64,000 nt of DNA, from assembly GCA_947500135.1 (NCBI GenBank), contig CANMQX010000005.1, positions 310,001-374,000 on the forward strand. Reading direction: 5' to 3'. Of this stretch, positions 26,844 through 36,606 are shown one piece after another (within the stretch, counting starts at the first letter, position 1; each line of letters begins with the position of its first letter). The translations under genes were made by a program, and so were the position numbers. This stretch comes from an uncultured Paracoccaceae bacterium. Its GTDB lineage: Bacteria > Pseudomonadota > Alphaproteobacteria > Rhodobacterales > Rhodobacteraceae. Below the pieces are notes generated by a model. The model was not told the origin of the DNA and did not search any database. It saw only the letters and a list, made by a program, of their open reading frames with translations.

Positions 26844-27661
26844 GCCTTTTATCGGTCGAAAACCTGCGGGTCACCTTCCCGTCCGATCAAGGCCCGGTCG
26901 AGGTCGTACGCGGCCTGTCTTTTGAGCTTGGCCGCGAAAGGCTGGGGATTGTGGGCGAAAGCGGATCGGGCAAAAGCATGACTGGCCGGGCCGTCATGGG
27001 GCTGATCGCATCACCCGGTCAGGTGACAGCGGATAAGCTGGCATTCGACGGAACCGATCTGCGGGACATGTCCGAAAGCGCGCTGCGCAAGCTGCGAGGC
27101 GCGCGGATGTCGATGATCCTGCAAGATCCGAAATTCAGTCTCAACCCCGTGATCCGTATCGGGGCGCAAATCGAAGAAGCAATGGCCGTCCATGGCGCGC
27201 TAACCCGCAGCCAAAGGTGCGCGCGCATGCTGGACGCGCTTGATGCCGTGCGCATTGACGATCCCGCGCGGGTTGCGCGCCTCTACCCGCACGAGGTGTC
27301 AGGCGGGATGGGTCAGCGGGTGATGATCGCCATGATGGTGGTCATGGAACCCGCGCTGATGATCGCCGATGAACCCACCAGCGCGCTTGACGTATCGGTG
27401 CGCGGTCAGGTGCTGGATATCCTTGATGATCTGGTCAAACGGCGGGGCATGGGGCTGATGCTGATTTCGCATGATCTGAACATGGTGGCGCGGTGGTGCG
27501 ACCGGATATTGGTTATGTATCAAGGCGCAATCGTTGAAGAGATCGCAGCAGGGCAGCTATACGCGGCAACGCATCCCTACACGCGCGGTCTGGTCGCCAG
27601 CCTGCCCCGGATCGACGAAAGCCGCGACCGCCTGCCGGTACTGGACCGGACAGCACTATGA
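26840..27661 (+). CDS. DppD-type ABC transporter ATPase
   Basis: 273 residues from the ATG at 26840 that overlaps the DppC stop. Walker A GESGSGKS, signature VSGGMGQRVMIA, Walker B LMIADEPTSALDV and H-loop ISHDLNMV are intact; the C-terminal oligopeptide-transporter extension (HPYTRGLVASLPRIDESRDR) is shortened. Earlier in-frame starts would run back into dppC and are not needed. Confidence 0.93.
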   Translation: MSLLSVENLRVTFPSDQGPVEVVRGLSFELGRERLGIVGESGSGKSMTGRAVMGLIASPGQVTADKLAFDGTDLRDMSESALRKLRGARMSMILQDPKFSLNPVIRIGAQIEEAMAVHGALTRSQRCARMLDALDAVRIDDPARVARLYPHEVSGGMGQRVMIAMMVVMEPALMIADEPTSALDVSVRGQVLDILDDLVKRRGMGLMLISHDLNMVARWCDRILVMYQGAIVEEIAAGQLYAATHPYTRGLVASLPRIDESRDRLPVLDRTAL

Positions 27662-28386
27662 TCAGCGTGCGCAACCTGACAGTCAGCTTTGGCACCACGC
27701 AAGTCTTGCATGACGTGTCCCTTGACGTAGCCAAAGGCGAAAGTTTTGCGCTTGTGGGCGAATCCGGGTCCGGCAAGTCCACGATCCTCAAGGCATTGGG
27801 CGGTCAGCTGACATCATGGGGCGGGGAACTGGACATCATAGATGCGCCGCAGGGGGCCGGTTCAAAACTGGCCTTGGCGCGTAAAGTCCAGATGGTGTTT
27901 CAGGACCCCTATGGCAGCCTGCACCCCCGCCGCACCATTGATGACACACTTAACGAACCGCTGATTATCCACGGTGAACAAGGGCGGGATAAACGCGTTC
28001 TGGACATGCTGGATGCCGTCGGGCTTTCACGCCGGTTTCGGTTCCGGCTGCCGCATCAGCTTTCGGGCGGGCAGCGGCAGCGGGTCGCGATTGCGCGCGC
28101 CCTGATGCTTGATCCACCTGTGCTGCTGCTGGATGAACCGACCAGCGCCCTTGATGTCAGCGTGCAGGCCGAAATCCTGAACCTGCTCAAATCACTGCGC
28201 GAGGAAAAAGGGCTGACCTTCCTGTTGGTGACGCATGACCTGCCGGTTGTCAGCTTTCTGTGTGACCGGCTGGCGATCCTGCGGGCCGGGCGGATCGAAG
28301 AAACAACCGATGTGGCGACCCTGCGGGCAGGGCAGTTTTCATCCGCCTATGGGCAAGAGCTGTATCAGCGATCGGTGGACGGCTAG
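27658..28386 (+). CDS. DppF-type ABC transporter ATPase
   Basis: 242 residues, shorter than classical DppF (about 330) because the C-terminal iron-sulfur/oligopeptide extension is missing. Walker A GESGSGKST, KVQMVFQDPYGSLHPRRTI, signature LSGGQRQRVAIARAL, Walker B LLLDEPTSALDV and H-loop VTHDLPVV are all present. Overlaps the DppD-type gene by ATGA and ends the operon. Confidence 0.92.
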   Translation: MISVRNLTVSFGTTQVLHDVSLDVAKGESFALVGESGSGKSTILKALGGQLTSWGGELDIIDAPQGAGSKLALARKVQMVFQDPYGSLHPRRTIDDTLNEPLIIHGEQGRDKRVLDMLDAVGLSRRFRFRLPHQLSGGQRQRVAIARALMLDPPVLLLDEPTSALDVSVQAEILNLLKSLREEKGLTFLLVTHDLPVVSFLCDRLAILRAGRIEETTDVATLRAGQFSSAYGQELYQRSVDG

Positions 28387-28617
28387 GGGCGATTTCTTTC
28401 CTTGCAGGCAGGGCCGGACGACATCTGCAATGCCATGCGGAATGCTTAATCATGGCAAGTACCGGGAAAGCGCAGGCATGACGGCAAAAACCCAAAAACA
28501 ACGCAGATAAGGCTGGTTCAACCACAGCTCAGATGCGGCCAAAATTGTCCGTCCCGGCACGTTCGGACGACCCGGTGCCGTCAATTCAGCTAACCAACAC
28601 CAATCAAGAGAAATCAA

Positions 28618-29199
28618 ATGACCGTTGCACAACATCACACCACCCCTTCCGCGAACCCGACAACTGGGGGCAAGACGATCTGGCTAGTCATGCATATGCG
28701 CAATGCAGGCACGCGGGCCATGTTCGTCGCGGCATTCGGGATCAGCACCGCATCGGTCGCAATGGCACAACCGGTGGATATTCAACCGCAAGACGGGCAG
28801 TGGCGATCGGTGATCAGTGTTGAACAGGCCAGCGGATGCAGCCCCGATATGCAGGCCGAGATTGAATCCGAAGCCTTGGCCAATCAGGGAGGCACACGTT
28901 TCGTGGCATTCTCCAGGCCTTTAAACGGCGCGGATCTGAACACGCTTGTTGACACCGAAATGACGTGGCAGCGGATCGACAGCAATCACTGGGTCGGCCG
29001 ACTGCGGGAAGCGGAAACAACGATCATGGGGCGGATCGAGTCGCGGATCGATACGGTCCTGCAGGTCAGCTCTGCGCATCAGATCGCCCAAAGCGTTCTG
29101 TTGCAAATCTCTTTACCGCCGCTGATCGCGCGGCAAATCGGTTCGCAAGAACTATGCCAGATGGAGTTGCAAATTCAACATGACCGATTGGGTGGCTGA
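28618..29199 (+). CDS. Secreted protein of unknown function
   Basis: 193 residues from 28618; internal ATGs at codons 25 and 27 would place a signal peptide (RAMFVAAFGISTASVAMA, cut before QPVDI) right at the N-terminus and are plausible true starts. The mature part has two Cys (SGCSPDM, ELCQMEL) that may pair. No domain recognised. It is alone, followed by the membrane AraC gene 90 bases on, in the same direction. Confidence 0.65.
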   Translation: MTVAQHHTTPSANPTTGGKTIWLVMHMRNAGTRAMFVAAFGISTASVAMAQPVDIQPQDGQWRSVISVEQASGCSPDMQAEIESEALANQGGTRFVAFSRPLNGADLNTLVDTEMTWQRIDSNHWVGRLREAETTIMGRIESRIDTVLQVSSAHQIAQSVLLQISLPPLIARQIGSQELCQMELQIQHDRLGG

Positions 29200-29289
29200 C
29201 ACACAAGCCAGCATGCACTGGCAAACGACCCGGTTTATAGGTATCGGAAGCGGCGGACACCGCTTGCCAATTAGGCCACCCGTATCACC

Positions 29290-30507
29290 ATGAATGACAG
29301 CCATCTCATCATCACGCTGGAAGTCTGTCAGTTCGCTGTCTCGCTTTATTGCGCGAATATGCTGCTATTGCGCCAGCGTAACCAGCGCGTCTATGTGCCG
29401 CTGGCGCTTTTCTTCGTGGCCAACGCGCTTTTGTTTCTACCGACATTCATCGGCCATCTGTGGCCCGGGCCCGCGGCAATGCGGATCATCTGGCCGCTTA
29501 CGATCAGCATGGCGCCGCTGATGTTCCTGCAACCTTTCTTCTTTTGGCTTTTCGTGCGCGGGCTTTCCGCCGAAGACGGCGTGCCACTGATCAAGAACAA
29601 GCTGCTGCACGCGATCCCGCATGTACTGGTAGCGATGCTAGTGCTGATCTTTGTGCTATTCAGCCCGGCCTTTTATGTCGCAGAGCTCAGCACGATATCG
29701 CAATTGCCAATCTGGGTTCTATACCTCGCCCCTTTTGGCGTTGTCATGACGCTGCTCTATTATGCTGTCGTCGGGGCATATCTGGTGTCCGTCATACTTT
29801 TGCTGCGCCGGTACAAGGCACGGGTCAAGGACCTGTTTGCGACAACAGAAGGGCGGGAACTGACATGGGTTTCGTGGATCGCCTTTCTGGCTGCCCTTTC
29901 GATTGTCTGGAGCTTTCTGGATTTGCCCGACAGCCTTTTCGGGGTCGATATGGGTGGTTCAGGTTACGAGGTTGCCCGTTTTTTCGAGAGTATGTTCGAC
30001 CTGTCCATCATCTGGGTAATCGGGATTTGGGGATCACGTCAAAAACCGGGCCTTTCGCGCGGTGAACAGCCCAAACAGCCGATCACAACCCCCCAAATGA
30101 CCGAGGCATCCAGCAAATATGAACGTTCCGCGCTGGGTGCCGAGCAAGCAAAACGGATTGCCACCAAGATCGAAGCGGCGATGCAAAAAGACGAGCTCTA
30201 CCGTGACCCGAACCTTTCTTTGTGGGATCTGGCGCAGCATGTCAGTGTGAACTCCAACCATGTCTCTCAAACGCTGAATGCCACGCTGGAAAAGAGCTTT
30301 TTCGATTATGTGAATTCCTGGCGGATCAAGGACGCGGCGATTCTGTTACAATCCACATCGAAATCCATACTGGAGGTGACTTACGAGGTTGGGTTCAACT
30401 CACGATCCTCGTTCTACACTGCCTTCAAGCGCGAACTCGGCACGACGCCAAAGGCCTTTAAAACCACGCAGTCTGATACAAAGAGCGGGGCCGCCACAAC
30501 CGCCTAG
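29290..30507 (+). CDS. Membrane-embedded AraC-family regulator
   Basis: 405 residues: an N-terminal domain with about seven hydrophobic segments (residues 5-265, for example LALFFVANALLFLPTFIGHL, MTLLYYAVVGAYLVSVILLL), a linker, then a C-terminal AraC double helix-turn-helix (LSLWDLAQHVSVNSNHVSQT; SKSILEVTYEVGFNSRSSFY; TAFKRELGTTPKAFK). The regulator would act at DNA from the membrane, sensing something within or outside the bilayer. Target unknown; the neighbouring secreted and beta-barrel genes are candidates. Confidence 0.88.
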   Translation: MNDSHLIITLEVCQFAVSLYCANMLLLRQRNQRVYVPLALFFVANALLFLPTFIGHLWPGPAAMRIIWPLTISMAPLMFLQPFFFWLFVRGLSAEDGVPLIKNKLLHAIPHVLVAMLVLIFVLFSPAFYVAELSTISQLPIWVLYLAPFGVVMTLLYYAVVGAYLVSVILLLRRYKARVKDLFATTEGRELTWVSWIAFLAALSIVWSFLDLPDSLFGVDMGGSGYEVARFFESMFDLSIIWVIGIWGSRQKPGLSRGEQPKQPITTPQMTEASSKYERSALGAEQAKRIATKIEAAMQKDELYRDPNLSLWDLAQHVSVNSNHVSQTLNATLEKSFFDYVNSWRIKDAAILLQSTSKSILEVTYEVGFNSRSSFYTAFKRELGTTPKAFKTTQSDTKSGAATTA

Positions 30508-30556
30508 GGTGGGTGGTGCCGCCCGCAAATCACTATGCAGGCGGCTGTTTTAAAGA

Positions 30557-31108
30557 TCAGAAACGGAAACCGGCCCGCAGGCTGACAGTGTTCGTTTCGA
30601 TATCCTCATCGGCGGACCCAACATCCCGGTATTGGCTGCGCAGGAATTCGGCACCAACGATGGCGTTTTCGCCAATGAGGTAGTTATACCCGAACCCGTA
30701 AACCCCGCCCTTTGCAGTGCCGCCGGCTTCGACATCCGCGCGGGCGAAACCCGCAGTGCCGTATAAAAGCCCGCCAGCAACCGGCATCCCCACACGCCCT
30801 TTCAGGTGTATCGGCTTCTCCAGCGCTTCGTCCTGGACCGCATTGTAGCTGAATTCAGCACCAACAAGCGCAGAACCCATATCAAAGTTATATCCGGCAA
30901 AACCGCCAAACGTGGCGTCCTGGTCTTTGGGGGCGTCCTTGCCAAACTCGCGGCCAACCATCACACCGCCATAAACACCGGACATATCCTGCGCGGCCAC
31001 CGTATGGGGCAGCGTGACCATGACAGATGCACAAATCGCCCCGCAGATCGTGTTGACCAAAGCCTGTTTCGAAAGACGACCATTCGTCATGCTGGCTTTA
31101 TTGAACAT
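30557..31108 (-). CDS. Outer-membrane beta-barrel protein (OmpW/OmpA-barrel-like)
   Basis: 183 residues with a long signal peptide ending TVAAQ. The mature chain alternates small and hydrophobic residues (GVYGGVMVGREFG, TFGGFAGYNFDMGSALVGAE) and ends in an aromatic Phe (LRAGFRF), the C-terminal signal for BAM-mediated insertion. About eight strands can be counted. Convergent with the AraC gene. AGGAAA precedes the start. Function unknown. Confidence 0.82.
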   Translation of the reverse strand: MFNKASMTNGRLSKQALVNTICGAICASVMVTLPHTVAAQDMSGVYGGVMVGREFGKDAPKDQDATFGGFAGYNFDMGSALVGAEFSYNAVQDEALEKPIHLKGRVGMPVAGGLLYGTAGFARADVEAGGTAKGGVYGFGYNYLIGENAIVGAEFLRSQYRDVGSADEDIETNTVSLRAGFRF

Positions 31109-31232
31109 TTTTCCTGTTTCCTTTTTTAGGTTTTGTTCGTGACGCCAGATGTCGCGGAGTTGGAAATAGAAATCGTCTCATCCTGACGGGCCGGATAGTT
31201 TCCTGCCCAGCCCTTTAGGGATGGAAACCAAA

Positions 31233-31282
31233 CCTGCCAGTGACCGACGGTTTTTCATTGAAACACATCGGTCGCTGGCAGG
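31233..31282 (-). terminator. Long inverted repeat after the giant phosphoesterase gene
   Basis: CCTGCCAGTGACCGA (31233-31247) and TCGGTCGCTGGCAGG (31268-31282) match in 14 of 15 pairs, the other being a wobble. It lies 6 bases past the stop codon of the giant gene on the minus strand. It lacks a clean U-run; likely a 3' end hairpin. Confidence 0.6.
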
Positions 31283-31288
31283 GGCTGG

Positions 31289-34200
31289 TTATGCTTCGTT
31301 CAGGATTTCGACCGTCACCGTGTAATCGCCGCCCAGCGCGTCGCTTTCGAAAACCTCTTCGCGTGGCAGCAGACCCGCCGCACCAGCCACATCCGGATGG
31401 GCCAGCCGGTGAAAACGCACCTCTGAATGTGCGATCATCAGATCCTGCCCCGCAAAGGCAACCTTGCCCGGCATGATCAGCTCAGCACCGTCAATGGCGG
31501 CGATGCTTGCTTCCATCGCGGTAAAGTAAAGCGGAATGCCAACCCCAAAGAGCGCTTTGAGCACAAGCAGGATGATCTGTCCGGCAACCACAATACCCTT
31601 GGGAAACAAGACAGCGACAGCCACGAAAGCCGCCGCAGCGATGATCAACGCAATGGCGATCAACGCCAGCAGAATGGCCAGATAAATCCAGCGTGCGATG
31701 GTGCGGTCATATTCACCATCCACCTCAAAAAGGCGGAATTCAGCAATGACAAAATCCAGCGCCTCCAACTGCCCAACGCCAAGCTCCTCGGGGAACAGGC
31801 GCATCTCTGCGGCCCAGGTCGATGGCTGGTCCATCAGATGGGTGGCAGCATCGGTAAAGGCGGGGATGTCGTCCTTGAACGCATCACCCACCCCACCATC
31901 GGGTATGATAAAGCGACCCACAGCCGTCGTGCTTTCCAGGCTCAGATCATCGGGCCAGATGATACCCAAAAACCCCTCTGGGTCCGTGATCTCATCGCAA
32001 ACCACATCGGCAAGGTTCAGATGCAGCGGTGGTGCAGATGGTTTCGGCAGCACGGCGAAATAGACGACCTGCGTTTGCACATCTTCCTTACCGATCTGCA
32101 CGCCGCAATCGGCACTTTCAACAAAAGAGCTGGGAAATTCCGAGGTATTGGCCATCTCCAAAGTCACCGCGTAAAGGCCGGGCGCATTCGCCGCATCCGG
32201 CCAGATGAACCCAACGCTGTCGCCGTGATAATCGGTCGGGTCCACCCCAGCCGTGATGGGCAACCCATTGCCCCAAACCGGCACTTCAAGACTGGCGAAA
32301 CCGTCGGCTGGAAACGCATCATCATCGGGCACCAGCCGTCCGTCGTTCAGCTCTGTGCGCCATGGCCGGAACTGGGCGCGCACCTTGGCCTTGTCATCAA
32401 CAAGGCCCGACCCAAACAGCGTCACGGCTTGGCCCGGCACAACATCAACAACCATGATCTGCGGGGCATCAACTGTGGGCGTTTCAGCCGCAACGGCATC
32501 CGACAACATCACCACACAATTGGGATCGCTCAGGAAAACACCCATATCCTGCGTGTGTTCCAGCTGCTCTGGCGCGGCGCCGGGCGTTGGCACCGAAGGT
32601 ACGTAAAAGCTAAGTTCCTTGTCATGGATGTCGCCACGCCGGATGACCTGCCCGATCTCGGGGTCCCAAATGACGGTCTGATTGATGCTTGGCTTGGCCA
32701 GCGCTGCGGCATCCGCATCCAACAGGGCAAGGATCTGGTCGGCCACTTCATCAGCCAATGACCCGTTCAGCAACCTGTCCTCACAATCCTTGCCGGGTTG
32801 ATAGCGGCGACCCGGCAGGCCGCGACCGGGCTGGATGATCTTATCGCCCAAAAGCGGATTTGGCGTCGGATTGCCAAAGAACTTCACCAGCCCATCCAAC
32901 CGGATGTCGTCGCCGATCAGACGTTTGCCCAGATCATCCAGTGATCCGGTGCCGTCGCAGGTCACGTAGTCGGACCCCAGACAATCCTTCAGGGTCTTGC
33001 GCTGTTTGCGCGCAAAATCAGCCACGGTTTTGCGTTGTTTTGTATCCTTCAGATGCGGCTTCAGCATCTTGGCATATTGCTTTTCAAACGGGGTCTTGGG
33101 ATCGTCCAGCGCGCCCATGATCGAAAAGACCAGATCCTGCAGACACAGGTCATCCTTGGCATGCGGATCACGCTTCAGCCGTTCTTTCCAACGATCGCAA
33201 AGGGCCTTCTGCTTTTCCGCGACACTGCGCACCTTTGAGCCACCAAAGAACCCCGCCGCTTCAAGCTGGGCAAAACTGACAGACAGTTTCAGCGGGCCGC
33301 GTTTGGGCAGTTTGTCCAAGGCAAAGCTGGCGACCGGTTTTTTCGCGCGCTTAGCCGCAGGCGGGGCGAAAAGCGCAAGACGCGCCTTTTCTACGCTGCG
33401 ATTGCCAAGGGTCAACAGGTCATCCTTCGCGGCCAGCCCAAGAAGGGTGGCGCGCCCTTTGTCGTCAAACCGCGCACGAGCTAACACCTTTTTGCGGCTG
33501 CCGATCCGCGTTTCCAATGCGACGGACCAGTCGGCCAGCGGCGCATTTGGGTCGCCATTTGCACACGCCTCAATCTGCAACCCCCGGGACGGCTGCGCCC
33601 GGCGGGCACGGCCTGTTTCCACCAGACGCGCGGGTTGTTTGGGCAAGGCCGGTTTCGCAGGCTGCTGTGCTGCCTTGTCGAAGGTAAACCGCGCCGTCAC
33701 CACGCCCCCGCGCAACGACATATCAACATCCAGACCGTCGCGCTTCACCTCGACCAATTGGGCCAGCAGCATCAGCGCCCCGATGGCTTGCGCCTGTGTC
33801 GGGTCACCAGCCGCACCGCGCAGACCGGACTGGGCAACACCATGACGCACGGCCAGAATGCCGATAGCCCCGCAAAGCGATCTGCGGCGCGACCGGTTGG
33901 TGCAGGGCAAACGACGCTTGAGCAGATGACCAATCTCACTCGTCAGGGCTTTCGGCAGGCGCAACGATGCCTCGAACGTGGCCTCGCCCCCGCGCATCAG
34001 CCCAATGACAAACTGCACCAGCAGTGCATCCAGCGCGCCCTTGCCCGCACCCAGCGCGATCTTGAGGTCATGCGGCACCCACTCGCGCTGTGCCTCGGCC
34101 AGAATGTCGCCAATCGACAAACGTCCCAATAGATCGCCCGCAACACGCACCCCTTCTTCAATCCAAGGTTCAATCGCGGTCTTCACATCGCCAAAGGACA

Positions 34201-36484
34201 GCCCCGGCAGGGCCTGCCCCGCAATATGGGGCAGTTCCCAATCCATGTGATTGGGGCGATCCAGCCGGGTGTTCCAGGTCCAGTTCACCAGCTTGGGCTG
34301 CCCGTCGAAATGACCTTCCTTGCCCAGATCAACCGCCCAGAAACAATTGTCATACCAGCCGCAGACACCGGTATTGATGTAGTAGCTGCGGAATTTAGGC
34401 GGCCCAAGATCTGCCAGCGGCCCCAGAACGAACTCGGCGGCGGCGTCCATCTTTTCCCGGATCGATTTCGGCAGAGGCAGCGCATCCAGATCATAATAAG
34501 GCATGTTATGCGGGTTATGCGTATGACCAATACAAAGCGAACTCCACGGTGGCAGGGTCACACCATCCGGCAATGGGATGGGCAGGCCCGAAGGTGCCGG
34601 AACCGCCCCCGGATCAACCGGGATCAGCAACCCCATCAAAGAGGCGAGCGTTTCGGAATACATGATGTCGTCGGTAAAGACGCGATCATTGTCATCCATG
34701 TGCTGCACATGATCGAGCATGGCGACGGCGGGTTCATAATTCTGCCAGGAATTCAGCACCGGCAAATCACCCACCAACTGCTTGAAATTAATCAGCGGCG
34801 TGCCGGCAAACCCGATCCCTGCAACATCGCGGACCGGGTCATCCAACTGATCAAGCGGGGTGACCACGGATGTCACAACAAGTTTGCCCAGAATGTTATT
34901 ACTGTCGCAATTCCAAAAATCCCATTGATGGCCATGGGTGATAAGCAGCGGCAAACGCTCTGAATATGGCGCGCTGTTCAGGCCCAGATCGACGCGCAGA
35001 TCATGCATCGTCTTGACGCCTTCAACGATCACAAAGTCGTAAATCTGGAATTCTTGATCGCCATCCGCTTCCATGAATTCACGCAGGACGGTCTGGGTTT
35101 CAGCATTTCGCAAGTAACTGTCATGATTGCCATAAATCCGATAGTAACGCCCATCATGGTGCAACTTGCGCAGCAGCTTGTAGATCTCTTCATGGCTTTC
35201 GATGATCCGCCGCAGCATGGCGGGCGGCGTTGCCGAACTGAGTTGCGACACATCACCGTGAAACCACATCTCTTCGCAGTCGCCCGCCTCGATGATGGTG
35301 TAGTTCAACGGCTTGCCATCGGCATCAACACCGCTGTCCAGATGTTGCAGCAAGGCAAGATAGTCATCGGCATTGTTCAGGAAATGATCAATCGACCCCA
35401 ACCGGAACGGCCCTTTTGACGCGCCATCCTCATCGCGGTGAATATCGGAAAGAACGATATATTTATGTGCCTTGTCAGGGCGATCCAGACGTTTCGTCTT
35501 GTAGCGCGGGTCACGTTCGACCTCATTCAGCACCAGATCGATCCAGGGGGCCGGGCTGGTCACCAGTTTGATCGATGTGGCAACGGCCAGCATAAACAAG
35601 CCGACCGGCGTAAAGCGCCCCAGTTTCAGCAGCAGCCATTCCAGTTCGGGGTCCGCCTCGCCCTGTTCGATCAATGTGGCGATGATGGTTTCCAGCAGGG
35701 TTTCGGCATCGGCAATATAGTCGGTCACGAAATCACCAATCGCCCCGACAATGGGTTCAAGCGCCGCGTTCAACTGCCCGTTCCCAATCGGTGTGTCGGC
35801 CAGAAGGTCGGCAAACGCACCTGCCTGCCGCAAGGCGTCCAGCATCAACGCCACAACCCAAACACCCAAGGGCAGCGTGAAAGCACCCGATGTCAGCGCC
35901 AGGGCTGACACGCCATCCAGATCAAACCCAACGTCAAACGGGGTCGCTGTCTGGCCAAGAACGCCACCCGTCTGGCCCAGCAGCAGCCAAAGCGCGCCCA
36001 CCGTACTGTCACTGCCAAAACTTGCGGCACCCATGGCAAAGACCGGCAAAAGCACCGTCTGCACGCCGCGCATAATGGCCTCTGGCGTGTCGATCACATG
36101 CTGGGTCAGGGCCAGCAGGAAGGCTTCGAAATCATCAATCGTCGCGACCAGCGCCAGCATCAGCGCACGAAAGAACTCCGCCAGATGTGAAAACTGCGAT
36201 GACAGCCTGCTGACCATATGGGCGAACGCCTCGGGGACGTTACCCAGCGCCTCGGCCCAACTGTTAAAGACATCCGCCAAAAAATTGGTATCGATATCAG
36301 CCGCATCCGCCACCTGCCCGACCAGCACAAGGGCCGCGTCGTTGATCACCTGAAAATCCTGCGCAGCGGCAGAATCTGTTAGGTTCTGGAACGCATCCAA
36401 TCCTTCGGACAAGCCGTCCGAGACGGCAGAAACAACATCATTGAACAGCGACTCTAAGGCAGACGGATCTAAAAATTCAGGCAT
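31289..36484 (-). CDS. Giant multidomain protein with a calcineurin-like metallophosphoesterase domain
   Basis: 1731 residues from the ATG at 36484; a TTG 4 codons upstream is possible, and no good ribosome site is visible. Layout: an N-terminal helical/hydrophobic region (1-330, three hydrophobic stretches), a complete phosphoesterase domain at about 340-720 (Asp347 and His349 in SDIHRDED; Asp402 in AGDCEEM; Asn453-His454-Asp455 in GNHD; His517/His519 in THGH; His654/His656 in GHTH), an Arg/Ala-rich middle (860-1150), a beta-rich segment near 1370-1480 (GQAVTLFGSGLVDDKAKVR), and a C-terminal pair of membrane helices near 1610-1670 followed by about 65 residues. No signal peptide is evident. 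No family known to me has this whole architecture. Confidence 0.85.
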   Translation of the reverse strand: MPEFLDPSALESLFNDVVSAVSDGLSEGLDAFQNLTDSAAAQDFQVINDAALVLVGQVADAADIDTNFLADVFNSWAEALGNVPEAFAHMVSRLSSQFSHLAEFFRALMLALVATIDDFEAFLLALTQHVIDTPEAIMRGVQTVLLPVFAMGAASFGSDSTVGALWLLLGQTGGVLGQTATPFDVGFDLDGVSALALTSGAFTLPLGVWVVALMLDALRQAGAFADLLADTPIGNGQLNAALEPIVGAIGDFVTDYIADAETLLETIIATLIEQGEADPELEWLLLKLGRFTPVGLFMLAVATSIKLVTSPAPWIDLVLNEVERDPRYKTKRLDRPDKAHKYIVLSDIHRDEDGASKGPFRLGSIDHFLNNADDYLALLQHLDSGVDADGKPLNYTIIEAGDCEEMWFHGDVSQLSSATPPAMLRRIIESHEEIYKLLRKLHHDGRYYRIYGNHDSYLRNAETQTVLREFMEADGDQEFQIYDFVIVEGVKTMHDLRVDLGLNSAPYSERLPLLITHGHQWDFWNCDSNNILGKLVVTSVVTPLDQLDDPVRDVAGIGFAGTPLINFKQLVGDLPVLNSWQNYEPAVAMLDHVQHMDDNDRVFTDDIMYSETLASLMGLLIPVDPGAVPAPSGLPIPLPDGVTLPPWSSLCIGHTHNPHNMPYYDLDALPLPKSIREKMDAAAEFVLGPLADLGPPKFRSYYINTGVCGWYDNCFWAVDLGKEGHFDGQPKLVNWTWNTRLDRPNHMDWELPHIAGQALPGLSFGDVKTAIEPWIEEGVRVAGDLLGRLSIGDILAEAQREWVPHDLKIALGAGKGALDALLVQFVIGLMRGGEATFEASLRLPKALTSEIGHLLKRRLPCTNRSRRRSLCGAIGILAVRHGVAQSGLRGAAGDPTQAQAIGALMLLAQLVEVKRDGLDVDMSLRGGVVTARFTFDKAAQQPAKPALPKQPARLVETGRARRAQPSRGLQIEACANGDPNAPLADWSVALETRIGSRKKVLARARFDDKGRATLLGLAAKDDLLTLGNRSVEKARLALFAPPAAKRAKKPVASFALDKLPKRGPLKLSVSFAQLEAAGFFGGSKVRSVAEKQKALCDRWKERLKRDPHAKDDLCLQDLVFSIMGALDDPKTPFEKQYAKMLKPHLKDTKQRKTVADFARKQRKTLKDCLGSDYVTCDGTGSLDDLGKRLIGDDIRLDGLVKFFGNPTPNPLLGDKIIQPGRGLPGRRYQPGKDCEDRLLNGSLADEVADQILALLDADAAALAKPSINQTVIWDPEIGQVIRRGDIHDKELSFYVPSVPTPGAAPEQLEHTQDMGVFLSDPNCVVMLSDAVAAETPTVDAPQIMVVDVVPGQAVTLFGSGLVDDKAKVRAQFRPWRTELNDGRLVPDDDAFPADGFASLEVPVWGNGLPITAGVDPTDYHGDSVGFIWPDAANAPGLYAVTLEMANTSEFPSSFVESADCGVQIGKEDVQTQVVYFAVLPKPSAPPLHLNLADVVCDEITDPEGFLGIIWPDDLSLESTTAVGRFIIPDGGVGDAFKDDIPAFTDAATHLMDQPSTWAAEMRLFPEELGVGQLEALDFVIAEFRLFEVDGEYDRTIARWIYLAILLALIAIALIIAAAAFVAVAVLFPKGIVVAGQIILLVLKALFGVGIPLYFTAMEASIAAIDGAELIMPGKVAFAGQDLMIAHSEVRFHRLAHPDVAGAAGLLPREEVFESDALGGDYTVTVEILNEA

Positions 36485-36606
36485 AAAAATATCCAATGTT
36501 AAAAATCAATTTGGGACGCCGCAGAAAATATTACGGCGCAGTAGTATAGGGGATCGTTGCAGAAACGCTGTTTTTTATCAAGTTTTCCGCGTCGGGCGTC
36601 TGTTGA

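Noticed and set aside
29225..29289. tRNA-like sequence on the minus strand (GTGGCCTAATTGGCAAGC resembles a D-arm, followed by a short hairpin)
   Set aside because: The anticodon-position loop has 6 bases, and there is no TTCRA T-arm and no acceptor pairing, so it is not a functional tRNA.
31427..32761. Plus-strand open frame of 444 codons
   Set aside because: Lies antisense to the giant phosphoesterase gene, whose frame has consistent motifs; the antisense frame is His/Gln/Arg-rich without domains.
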